From Lachnospiraceae bacterium UBA1683 (GTDB lineage Bacteria > Bacillota > Clostridia > Lachnospirales > Lachnospiraceae), in assembly GCA_002320245.1 (NCBI GenBank), contig DCKD01000087.1:62001-126000 (forward strand): a stretch of DNA of 64,000 bases. Direction: 5' to 3'. Under the pieces are notes generated by a model, which made no database searches, had not been told where the DNA came from, and saw only the letters and a program-made list of their open reading frames with translations. Shown here piece by piece: positions 1-8,234 of this stretch; the first letter of the stretch is position 1; the number at the start of each line of letters is the position of its first letter. The translations under genes and the position numbers were made by a program.

Positions 1-3000
1 TTACGGTCAAACAGATACTCCGGTGTTTCAAAAGTTTCACGCATGAAGTCCTCGATATACTTGGTGTCGATCCACGTTGCGCCGATACGCACCTCAATCT
101 CCGAAGCGTCAAGTTCTTTCGGCTGTACGCCCTCCAGTGAGGTTACGTTAATGGCAAATTCCGGGTGGTTCTCTGCAAATACTTTTGCAACTGCCAGTTT
201 TTCCCGCACGTTCCCGCTTAAATATTCGTCTGCTGTTTCCCATTTCTCCGTAACAGGATTTTGGAAGATAACCCCGGCAAGCTCTTTTGTGATTTCTTCC
301 TCACTCTTATTTGCAAGCTGTGACATATAGGGCAGATCTACCCCTGCTTTTTCGCCAAGAGAAACCGACAGTGCTTCACTTGCGGTATCCACGCTCGTCA
401 CGACTTCCTGTTTCTTTATGGTGCGTTTTGAGAACATATCCGCCTTGCCGATGAAGTTCCCCTCATCGTCCAGCTTTTCAAGGGAACATAAAAGACAGTA
501 ACTCGAATCCTGATTGAACGCCCTCTTATTGGTCTGTGAACTGATAAGACCGAATTTCTTGGAAAAATCATCATATAACTGGTTTAATTCCGTCTGCTTG
601 TTTTTAATCATATCCTCCGGGTATTCACTCAACTGGAAGTCAATCAGCTCCTGTGTACAGTCCCGGATTGCCACCATGCCCTTGATGCGCTGCTCTGCCT
701 TTTCTGACACATCAACAGGCTTCATAATGGAATTTTCCCGGTAGTACACTTTTTCATCTACTACGGTATAGCTGTAATTCTTCACGTCCGGATCGGCGGG
801 GATATTCTCCCTTGCAGGCTCATCATCAATCTCATTAAAATCTGCCTGTTCGATGCTGCCCTCCACATGGGAAAGTACATTTTTAAGCTGCGCTGACAGC
901 GGAAGGGAATTGTCCGGCAGACAGGCGGATTCCATGCCATGCGCACCCGAAACCATTTCCATTTTTCCAAGCACCATCTCCGGGTGGTCTGCAAAATACT
1001 GGTTCATTACAATACCGTCTTTTTCCGTCAGATGCACCCAATCCGGTTCAATATCTAATACCCGGTCACGTTTCTTCAAAAACAGAATATCCGATGTAAC
1101 CTCTGTACCCGCATTTTCCTTAAAGGCTGTGTTCGGAAGCCTGACCGCCCCCAAAAGCTCCGCCCGCTGTGCAAGGTATTTTCTTACTTCCGGGCTTTTC
1201 TTGTCCATAGTTCCCTTTGAAGTGACAAAGGCAACCACACCGCCCGGTCTGACCTTATCCAGCGTTTTTGCAAAGAAATAATCATGGATAAGGAAGTTAT
1301 GTTTGTCGTAGGCTTTGTCAGCCACTTTGTACTGTCCGAATGGCACATTTCCCACCGCAACATCAAAAAAATCATTGGGATAACTGGTATTTTCAAAGCC
1401 TGTGATTTTAATGTCCGCATGGGGATAGAGCTGCTTTGCAATCCGTCCGGTAAGTCCGTCAAGTTCTGCCCCGTACAGTCTGCTCCCCTGCATTTCCTCC
1501 GGCAGACAGCCATAGAAATTTCCAATCCCAGCGGCGGGATCTAACACATTCCCTTTGGTAAAACCCATTTTCCCCACTGCATCGTAGATTGCCTGAATGA
1601 TAACAGGGCTTGTATAGTGGGCATTTAAGGTGCTTTCCCTTGCGGAAGCGTATTCTTCCGGGGATAACAGGCTTTTCAATTCCTGATATTCATTCGCCCA
1701 ATTCGCTTTTGTTTCGTCAAAAGCGTCAGCAAGACCGCCCCAACCTACATATTTCGCTAATACTTCCTGTTCTTCCGGTGTGGCAATGCGGTGTTCGCCC
1801 TCAATCTTTTCAAGGGTGCGTATGGCTTCCACATTCTGACGGAATTTCTCTTTCGGCGCAAAGCCTTTTCCAGTAGTTTCCGCTTCATTGAAAGTAATAT
1901 GGTAATTGGCTGCGCCTGACTTGTTTATCTCCGGTTCTTTCCCTGATACTTTTTCCGGCTCTATATCCGTTTCCCCTGTCAGCATTTCCACATCACGCAT
2001 GACCTGCTGGATAAACGGATCATTCTCTAAGGCGTTTTCATCTACAAGCTGCCCGTCCACAATCCCGGCTTTTGCAAGTCTTTCCCGGACTGCATCTGTA
2101 TCAATATCAGAAAAATCATCTTCTGTATCAATAATATTTTCAATTTCCGGCAGTTCTGTTTTCTCTGATTCAGTTTCCTCTACTGGCTCAATACTTTCCG
2201 TTTCCGCCTGTTCTTCCTTCGTCAACTGCCCTGTTACAGCTTCCTTTTCTCCTGAAATATCTTCATTGATGCGGTCAGCATACGCATCTGCTTCCTCCTG
2301 TGTAGCAAACGTCGGTACTGTGCCATCGCCCGCCACATAGTAATCCTGCTTTTCGTTGTCCCATACCGCAAAAGGCTCTGTAAAGGCATCAGTTGTTTCC
2401 GTAACCAAAAAGCGCCCTGTTATTTCCTGTTCTGGTTCTTCTTTTGGAACTTCCTCCGCAGCGTTTTCTTGCCTCTGCTGTTCGGGTTCGTCATAACGTG
2501 CCGCATAACTTTGTGCTTCTTTCAGCAGACGATCCATTTCTACTGCTTTTTCCGTATTCCCACTGATTGACTGCATGAGGACATAATCGGCAGCTTCTAA
2601 AAACAAAGCGTCATAGACTGCCTTCCCCTCTAACCGCCTTTCATCGGTCTGAATAGCAACCTCCCCTGTGTCCTCATTCCAGCCGACCACATCTTTCATG
2701 GACAGCGCACCGCAGATTTTAACCACAACGGACATTTCCGCAAGCCTTTCCATAAGCGCCCTGTCACTGCCGCTTATGTTATTTTCTGCTTCTGACTTTT
2801 GGACATTTTGTCCAGAAGTTTCTTTTTCCGGTTCCGGTATATCCGCCTTATCCGGTTCCCTGTCACGCTCTATGTAACGCCTTGCCTGATTGGTAAAACC
2901 GTCCAGCACAGCCGGGTGGGAAGTGACGATATAATCCCTTGTCTGCCAGTCCGCATCGGATACAAGTATTTTTGCCCATTCCTTGTTATTTGGAGAAAAA

Positions 3001-6000
3001 CGCCCGTCATTGGATAAGTGCATGATTGTATTGGCAAGGACATTCTCAACACGTTCCTTTCCAAACTGCTTTATGACACCCTCTGCGGTATCCCTCGGAA
3101 GTGTATAACCGTCAAACTTCTCTGCAATCGCCTTTTCTATTGCTTCTTTGCACTCAATCCTGACACCATGCTCCAGCTTTTCCTGTTCCCTGCGCATGGC
3201 TTCCTCTGCCTGCTCTTTTTTGTACTGTGCATAGGCTTCCTTGCCCTCCGGTGTAAGGTATTTATCCTCTTTTACAAGCTCCCTGATACGCTTTTCCACC
3301 ACGTTCCACTTTAAAAGCACTTTTGCGTATGGGCTGCCATAGCTGCCTTTTTCCAGACGGATACCTTTTGCATCATGATCCTCATGCCCGGTATCGCTCC
3401 CCACAAGTGCGTGGGAACTGCCGCCTGTACCGTATTCATTTTTAAGAAAAGCAATATTTTCTTTCTTGTCATGCCCCTCCATGAAATACTCATAAATACG
3501 GAACTGTCCATGATGAAAATTGCTTCCGCCTGTCAGACGGGTATCTATCTCGTCCTGCGTAATAAAATCTTCATGCAAGACCTCTACATTGTCCTGTGCC
3601 GGATATTCCTTTTTTTCTGCGCTTAAATCGGCAATCTCTGAAAGCAGATGCTCAGGACTTTTCACATACCGCCACTTGATATTCTTTTCCCCTGTTTCAA
3701 GCTGCTCTTTCGCTTTGGCAAGCTCCCCTGTGACGGTATCACGTCCTTCCTGTGTGGATAAAAGCTCACAGAGGTTTGTCATGCTTTCCGGATAATTATA
3801 ATTATTAATTGGTATGCTCTCCGGCACTTCCCCGATACCGTCCCGGAAGAAATTGTAAAGGTCATTTGACACCCGCTGGCGTTCTATTTCATCTACAAGG
3901 AACACTTCACTAGCACTCATGTAAGAGCCATTTTCCACCATAGAACGGACAATGCCCTCTACTTCCTGCCAGCCCATTACTGCAACCGGGTTTTCCTTTG
4001 CCGACATACCGTAACCGATGCTCATGCCTTTTTCATTAAACCATACGGAAACAGGATTATTGCCAAAATCAAAGCCTTTTCCGGTAGTCCGGTATTCGTT
4101 TTTCAGAAATTCCGCCATTTCCTCTGGTGTTTTCCCCTGCTGGTACTTGGCATAAATGCGGCTTCTGCTGTTATCCCGCCCGCCGCCTGTACGCAGAATG
4201 GCTTCAAGCTGTTCTGTTGGCAGAGAAAAAGCAGCGGGCATGGTGTATTGCTCTCCTGCCTGCGCTGCTTCAATCGTGCCGATCTGTTCCTCTACACTTG
4301 GGAACAGGCTTAACTGCTGGTATGTTTCTTCCGGTTCCTGCCACTGCGGTATCTGCCCTTCTTTCAGATACTCATTTTTTTCCATGTAAAAAGCAATGCT
4401 GTTTCTGACATCTTCCCATGATATGGTAACTTCCCCTATCCGTTCTGATTGGCTTCCCCTCCAGAACGAAAGACCGTTTTCATCTGCCTTATACCCGGCA
4501 CGTTCCCCGCCTATGTAGAACTCTGCATATTCTCCATGCCTGTAACTGTTTTTGATATACTCTGTCTGTTTATTCTTATCCGGCTCAAAAAGCATCACTC
4601 CGGCAATATCAGGACATCTATGCACCATAAATTCATCAAACTGCAAAACACCCTTTTCGATATCAGGCAAAGAAAGACCGGATAATGTGTTTTCTTCATT
4701 ATCCGGCTCCTGTAATTCCCTATTTTCAGTTGTTTCTTCCTCATTTACAAACTGTATACCAGTTCCGTCAAAACGATCTCCTCCGCCGCCTGCCTGATGC
4801 TGTTCATCTTCTGCACCCATAGCATCTGGTTCTCTGCTTTGAGTTTCTCTGTCACGCCCTCCTGCCTTACCATCTGCACGGTCAGAAGCTCCATTCTCTG
4901 CTCTGCCTGTTCCTGAATGGTCAGAAGATGTTCTTTCAGCTTCCCTTTCAGGAGAAGTCCTGTGTAAACTCCCTTCTTGTGTTCCTGTAAGTAATTCTTC
5001 CGCATCAATCCGTACTTGGTCAGTGTCCCCTCCGGCTGCTCGTCCATCTGTAACATCGGGATCATGTAATCCCCGTTCTTTTCGTATGTCAAATTCATTA
5101 TTATTGCTCCTTTCCCCGGCGTTTTCGGTCTGTTCGATAGATTGTCCGTCCTGCATTTCACTTTCACGCTTTAAAGCATTATAGCGTGTGTCAGAGGTAT
5201 TTGCAAGTCCTTTCTCGCCTAAATTTTTAGTTTCCGCATTTCTTGCATTCTCCCTGTCATACGCCCCGATTGCCTTCCCAATTTCCATAAGGACAGGCTT
5301 GGATAAATCGGATACGCTGTTTCCGATATGTGACAGTGTTTCCACTGTGTTAAACTCATGGATATATGGGAACTCGATTTCTTTGGACAATTCCTTTTCG
5401 TCCATGCCGCACCGTTTCAAAACAGTATAGGCAATACTGTCTGCCAGCGTTTCCCGGATACGCACACCGATATTCAGTTCGTCAAGCTCCTCTAAGAAAC
5501 TTCCCTCTTTCAGATATTCCATATCTGAAGCAAGTTCCTGATAACAGTCCCCCGCTATGCGTGACGCAATCTCCCTGATCCTGTCCACAAATCCAGCTTC
5601 TTTATTGGTATCCCCGTAAATCTGCTCCAGACGGTCAATCACTGCTTCCTGATGTTCCTCTTTCATTTCCCATAGCTGCGGAAACCGCCCGATCCGCCTT
5701 GCCTTATGTACATCTGATATGTCAAAGACATACCGCAGTCCGGTATAAGGACTCCCTTCTTCATCAATCAGTGCAATTCCTTTTGCGCCCTTGTTTACCC
5801 AGCAGTGCATTTTTTCATTCCATATCTCTATGGAAGCACAGGCTGTCGCATCCGGTCTTTGGGCATAGATGAGAAGCTGTTCTTTGAACGGGTATTTGTA
5901 AAGCCCTGATGCTGTGTTCAGGTACTTTTTCCAGCTTTCGTCATTTCTCGCCACTTCCCTTGCTGTTTCCTCGGAAAGTGCAGAAATTAAGTCATATTTT

Positions 6001-6005
6001 CTCAT
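1..6005 (-). CDS. Giant ICE protein: ArdC-like N-terminus and DNA methyltransferase-like domain (C-terminus outside window)
   Basis: The frame is open from ATG at 6005 to the window edge, about 2,001 codons without a stop; I checked the frame at several points including both ends. The ATG has a GGAGG site just upstream. The first 120 residues (with YAQRPDA and the WVNKGAKGI stretch) resemble ArdC/LtrC-type single-strand-DNA-binding N-termini of mobile elements. Low-complexity Glu-rich linkers follow. Near residue 1489 there is DPAAGIGNF, and about 60 residues later GNVPFGQY, which match motif I and a variant of the NPPF/Y motif of N6-adenine methyltransferases. Family members usually carry an SNF2-like helicase further on; that part would lie outside the window. 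The role is probably handling or protecting transferred DNA, which is inference. Confidence 0.85.
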   Translation of the reverse strand, partial: MRKYDLISALSEETAREVARNDESWKKYLNTASGLYKYPFKEQLLIYAQRPDATACASIEIWNEKMHCWVNKGAKGIALIDEEGSPYTGLRYVFDISDVHKARRIGRFPQLWEMKEEHQEAVIDRLEQIYGDTNKEAGFVDRIREIASRIAGDCYQELASDMEYLKEGSFLEELDELNIGVRIRETLADSIAYTVLKRCGMDEKELSKEIEFPYIHEFNTVETLSHIGNSVSDLSKPVLMEIGKAIGAYDRENARNAETKNLGEKGLANTSDTRYNALKRESEMQDGQSIEQTENAGERSNNNEFDIRKERGLHDPDVTDGRAAGGDTDQVRIDAEELLTGTQEGSLHRTSPEREAERTSSDHSGTGRAENGASDRADGKAGGRDRETQSREPDAMGAEDEQHQAGGGGDRFDGTGIQFVNEEETTENRELQEPDNEENTLSGLSLPDIEKGVLQFDEFMVHRCPDIAGVMLFEPDKNKQTEYIKNSYRHGEYAEFYIGGERAGYKADENGLSFWRGSQSERIGEVTISWEDVRNSIAFYMEKNEYLKEGQIPQWQEPEETYQQLSLFPSVEEQIGTIEAAQAGEQYTMPAAFSLPTEQLEAILRTGGGRDNSRSRIYAKYQQGKTPEEMAEFLKNEYRTTGKGFDFGNNPVSVWFNEKGMSIGYGMSAKENPVAVMGWQEVEGIVRSMVENGSYMSASEVFLVDEIERQRVSNDLYNFFRDGIGEVPESIPINNYNYPESMTNLCELLSTQEGRDTVTGELAKAKEQLETGEKNIKWRYVKSPEHLLSEIADLSAEKKEYPAQDNVEVLHEDFITQDEIDTRLTGGSNFHHGQFRIYEYFMEGHDKKENIAFLKNEYGTGGSSHALVGSDTGHEDHDAKGIRLEKGSYGSPYAKVLLKWNVVEKRIRELVKEDKYLTPEGKEAYAQYKKEQAEEAMRREQEKLEHGVRIECKEAIEKAIAEKFDGYTLPRDTAEGVIKQFGKERVENVLANTIMHLSNDGRFSPNNKEWAKILVSDADWQTRDYIVTSHPAVLDGFTNQARRYIERDREPDKADIPEPEKETSGQNVQKSEAENNISGSDRALMERLAEMSVVVKICGALSMKDVVGWNEDTGEVAIQTDERRLEGKAVYDALFLEAADYVLMQSISGNTEKAVEMDRLLKEAQSYAARYDEPEQQRQENAAEEVPKEEPEQEITGRFLVTETTDAFTEPFAVWDNEKQDYYVAGDGTVPTFATQEEADAYADRINEDISGEKEAVTGQLTKEEQAETESIEPVEETESEKTELPEIENIIDTEDDFSDIDTDAVRERLAKAGIVDGQLVDENALENDPFIQQVMRDVEMLTGETDIEPEKVSGKEPEINKSGAANYHITFNEAETTGKGFAPKEKFRQNVEAIRTLEKIEGEHRIATPEEQEVLAKYVGWGGLADAFDETKANWANEYQELKSLLSPEEYASARESTLNAHYTSPVIIQAIYDAVGKMGFTKGNVLDPAAGIGNFYGCLPEEMQGSRLYGAELDGLTGRIAKQLYPHADIKITGFENTSYPNDFFDVAVGNVPFGQYKVADKAYDKHNFLIHDYFFAKTLDKVRPGGVVAFVTSKGTMDKKSPEVRKYLAQRAELLGAVRLPNTAFKENAGTEVTSDILFLKKRDRVLDIEPDWVHLTEKDGIVMNQYFADHPEMVLGKMEMVSGAHGMESACLPDNSLPLSAQLKNVLSHVEGSIEQADFNEIDDEPARENIPADPDVKNYSYTVVDEKVYYRENSIMKPVDVSEKAEQRIKGMVAIRDCTQELIDFQLSEYPEDMIKNKQTELNQLYDDFSKKFGLISSQTNKRAFNQDSSYCLLCSLEKLDDEGNFIGKADMFSKRTIKKQEVVTSVDTASEALSVSLGEKAGVDLPYMSQLANKSEEEITKELAGVIFQNPVTEKWETADEYLSGNVREKLAVAKVFAENHPEFAINVTSLEGVQPKELDASEIEVRIGATWIDTKYIEDFMRETFETPEYLFDR
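2796..2820. repeat. Dispersed ICE palindrome, copy 1 (in the giant gene)
   Basis: Core TGGAC-ATTTT-GTCCA at 2800-2814 within ACTTTTGGAC..GTCCAGAAGT. It lies in the Glu-rich linker of the giant protein, coding SGQNVQKSE. Confidence 0.85.
4745..5098 (-). CDS. TnpV-like transposon-encoded protein, nested out of frame in the giant gene
   Basis: The 117-residue protein starts MNLTYEKNGDYMIPML and has the pattern of TnpV proteins of clostridial elements: EQPEGTLTKYG, then MRKNYLQEHKKGVY, a central coiled region, and a C-terminal EEIVLTELVYSL. The ATG at 5098 has a strong GGAAAGGAGC site eight bases upstream, better than most neighbours. It lies wholly inside the giant gene in another frame of the same strand. 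I translated both frames across 4741-5160 and neither has a stop before 4745. The host frame encodes a low-complexity Arg/Glu/Gly/Asp-rich linker here, which would tolerate overprinting. TnpV has no proven function. Confidence 0.75.
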   Translation of the reverse strand: MNLTYEKNGDYMIPMLQMDEQPEGTLTKYGLMRKNYLQEHKKGVYTGLLLKGKLKEHLLTIQEQAEQRMELLTVQMVRQEGVTEKLKAENQMLWVQKMNSIRQAAEEIVLTELVYSL

Positions 6006-6045
6006 TGTAAACCTCCGTTTCTTAATTTTTCGTAATTTTAGGCAA

Positions 6046-6086
6046 TAAAAAAGGTGGCTATGGTTCGTTCATAATCCATTGCCACC
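6046..6086 (-). terminator. Intrinsic terminator or attenuator before the giant gene
   Basis: GGTGGCTATGG and CCATTGCCACC (6053-6063 and 6076-6086) pair with one mismatch. On the minus strand the stem is followed by TTTTTTATTGCC. It lies between the HEPN-like gene and the giant gene. A short frame (MDYERTIATFFIA) spans the stem on the minus strand, so a leader-peptide attenuator is also possible but unproven. Confidence 0.55.
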
Positions 6087-6212
6087 AGTGACGATAAACT
6101 TTATTCAATTTTTATCTGCTCCTTTCCCATAATATTTGTATAAGAAAAGTACCCAAGATTTCTCCTAAGTACCCTCTACTAAAAATAATTATATCATTTA
6201 CAAACTATTCCC

Positions 6213-7214
6213 TTATTCAGCCATCTTACGTTCTATACAAGAAGAACATAATTCTAAATCATTTTCCTCATCTTTAAGATATATTCTTCCACATTCACTA
6301 CAAAACTCAACTTCACTCTCATAGTAATACATTCCACAAGAAAAACACACATACATACCACCTGTATTAACAAATGAATATTCCCCACAATCAGGACATT
6401 CATATAAAGGATATTCCCCACCATCTTTTATAATCTCATACTTACTCAATCCCTTTATAATACTAAGATATTCATCGGCTGCTTGACTTCCAACTTTTTC
6501 ATACGCACAGAAGAAGCAATGACATTTATTACTATTATAGCCGCACTTTAAAAACCTTTCCTTGCACGAAGGACACTCTACCAATTCTTCTAGTAATGAT
6601 TCATCCTTCGCTTTCGCTGTTGCCATTTTTAAAGCATCATCATAGTGTTCTCTTAGTTCTGCTGTACACTTAATCAGCTCTTGAATCAGTTTCTCTTCCT
6701 GCTCTGTAAGACCAAATTCTTCATCATACTCATCTTTCAAACTCACTGAAACTGGTGAAGTAAAATCATCATAGTTATCTGCAATAAATTTATTTATCAC
6801 ACCTAATGAGTTATTAATACAAGCTTCAATTGCTGGAAAGCTATCAATAATAGTAAAGTGTTCCATTTGATTTCTCAATCGTCGTAAATTTTCAAATATA
6901 GATTTACTTTCCTTATCAATCTCAATATCACATAGTCTTTCTAATCTTTCAAAGATTGTTCCACTTTCTACACTTCTAAAAGAGCCATTCTTTAAATGCT
7001 CTCTGTTTGCTTTATTCATATCTGAAAAAATGTAAGTCCAATGTTCTCTATATAATCTACTTTTTAAAATCAGCTCTATTCCAGACGATAAGTGCAATAA
7101 ACTATATTTTATTTCTTGTTCTTTTGTTTTACAATCATCTTGTTCTGCTTTCTTTAAATGTGAAACCGAATCAATTATAAAATCTAATCCATTCTCAAGC
7201 ATTGTTAAACCCAT
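6213..7214 (-). CDS. HEPN-like domain protein with three zinc ribbons (putative defence or stress effector)
   Basis: The start is ATG at 7214, with GGAGG at 7221-7225; an upstream in-frame ATG at 7253 has no such site. The product is 333 residues. The helical N-terminus (about 1-150) contains RNQMEH at residues 114-119, which fits the RX4-6H motif of HEPN ribonuclease-type domains, and a preceding SSGIELILKSRL stretch like those in HEPN families. The C-terminal third has three C4 zinc-ribbon-like modules (CPSC..CHCFFC, CPDC..CFSC, CSEC..CSSC). The gene is clearly more AT-rich than its neighbours, suggesting separate origin. It stands alone between two terminator-like hairpins, downstream of an XRE regulator. 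RNase activity and a defence role are inference; a structural HEPN or zinc-binding regulator is the alternative. Confidence 0.6.
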   Translation of the reverse strand: MGLTMLENGLDFIIDSVSHLKKAEQDDCKTKEQEIKYSLLHLSSGIELILKSRLYREHWTYIFSDMNKANREHLKNGSFRSVESGTIFERLERLCDIEIDKESKSIFENLRRLRNQMEHFTIIDSFPAIEACINNSLGVINKFIADNYDDFTSPVSVSLKDEYDEEFGLTEQEEKLIQELIKCTAELREHYDDALKMATAKAKDESLLEELVECPSCKERFLKCGYNSNKCHCFFCAYEKVGSQAADEYLSIIKGLSKYEIIKDGGEYPLYECPDCGEYSFVNTGGMYVCFSCGMYYYESEVEFCSECGRIYLKDEENDLELCSSCIERKMAE

Positions 7215-7300
7215 AATATACCTCCAATATCTTTGACTTACTACAAAATCCAATGAATATATTATACCGCATCACTTAACATTTTTCACCTATTTTGACA

Positions 7301-7326
7301 AAGAGGGGAAAATAACCTCCCCTCTT
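7301..7326 (-). terminator. Hairpin after the XRE gene
   Basis: AAGAGGGG and CCCCTCTT form an 8-bp stem at 7301-7326. On the minus strand it is followed by TTGTCAAAAT, a weak T tract. It sits just downstream of the XRE gene and would separate it from the HEPN-like gene. Confidence 0.5.
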
Positions 7327-7356
7327 ATATCGAAAATTTTTAACTATTTTCTAACC

Positions 7357-7692
7357 TTATTCGTAGAAGCCCTGTTCCTCAATACCTTTTTCTAAAATGG
7401 TATGTATCAGTTCCTCCAGTTCCACTCCGTTAATCTCACTGACTACAATCAGCTTTGCAAGGGTATCTTTCTGTACGGATACCGAATAAAACTCCTCATC
7501 AGCACGAAGCTCATGCACACAGATACCCAGTCCGTCCGCAATCTTGCATACCACGCCAAGCTCCGGCTCTCTGATTCCTGCCAAAATATCCATGATAGTC
7601 CTCTCCGGCACTCCTGATAATCTCGAAAGCTCCATAATACTGATTTCTTCCTCTTTCATCATATTTAATAACTTATCTCCTGTTGTAAACAT
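7357..7692 (-). CDS. XRE-family helix-turn-helix regulator
   Basis: 111 residues. Residues about 5-65 fit an XRE/Cro helix-turn-helix: MMKEEEISIMELSRLSGV, then PERTIMDILAGIREP and VVCKIADGLGICVHEL. The remaining 45 residues are acidic with no recognised domain. GGAGGG lies eight bases before the ATG. The T tract of an upstream hairpin directly abuts this ribosome site. The gene lies 5' of the HEPN-like gene on the same strand and may regulate the cargo island, itself or element transfer; the target is unknown. Confidence 0.75.
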   Translation of the reverse strand: MFTTGDKLLNMMKEEEISIMELSRLSGVPERTIMDILAGIREPELGVVCKIADGLGICVHELRADEEFYSVSVQKDTLAKLIVVSEINGVELEELIHTILEKGIEEQGFYE

Positions 7693-7706
7693 ATTCTTTT
7701 CCCTCC

Positions 7707-7746
7707 AAAAAAAATAAGAGCATATAGGCTATTTTCTATATGCTCT
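7707..7746 (-). promoter_or_regulatory. Attenuator-like hairpin abutting the XRE ribosome site
   Basis: AGAGCATATAG (7717-7727) and CTATATGCTCT (7736-7746) form a perfect 11-bp stem with an 8-base loop. On the minus strand the stem is followed by TTATTTTTTTT and then immediately by the GGAGGG site of the XRE gene. This is a complete intrinsic terminator placed in a 5' leader. It may only end transcription from the 7838-8143 gene, or it may control XRE expression. Confidence 0.65.
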
Positions 7747-7837
7747 AACGCTGATTAACTATTTTATTGTGATTGCAGTAATTATTGACCGATAAATTAA
7801 AATCTGTATAGGTTATCAAAACAATTTATGTTATTGA

Positions 7838-8143
7838 CTATAAATAATCTTCAATAATCTCTGTTAATTCGTCAATATAATTTTTTACCTCATGTTCCGC
7901 ATCATTCTCATCAGGATATGTAAAAATAGCATCATACTTACATAAAAATTCATCATATTGCGTTTCGCTACTCTGCAATCCCTTTGCATGAATGTAAGAT
8001 ACAACCATAACTGCTGCATCCATAGGACGAGATTCAAAGTTGTCAGCATCAGCTAACCCAGAAACTCCAGCTCGGTCACACTTAAACAACCTGCGAACTT
8101 GATGCTCTAATTCTATCGCATCATTATGATTTATTCTGTACAT
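7838..8143 (-). CDS. Small acidic protein of unknown function
   Basis: 101 residues from ATG at 8143, preceded by GAGGAGG with seven-base spacing. I do not recognise the family. The C-terminal half is rich in Asp, Glu and Tyr (DELTEIIEDYL end), no membrane segment is visible, and one Cys is present. It lies in the variable cargo stretch between topB and the giant gene. An antitoxin or anti-restriction role is possible for such small acidic element proteins, but nothing in the sequence proves it. Confidence 0.6.
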   Translation of the reverse strand: MYRINHNDAIELEHQVRRLFKCDRAGVSGLADADNFESRPMDAAVMVVSYIHAKGLQSSETQYDEFLCKYDAIFTYPDENDAEHEVKNYIDELTEIIEDYL

Positions 8144-8234
8144 AGTTTTACCTCCTCAAATACAGTATTGTCTTAAATGACAACTTTCAATTTACATTGT
8201 TCATATAATACCACAATCACAATAATATTTCTAT

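Noticed and set aside
782..3511. Several other-frame minus-strand ORFs in the giant gene, considered as signs of a frameshift
   Set aside because: The main frame was checked at 59, 2939 and 5159 and stays in phase with the start at 6005, with sensible protein throughout; the others are shadows.
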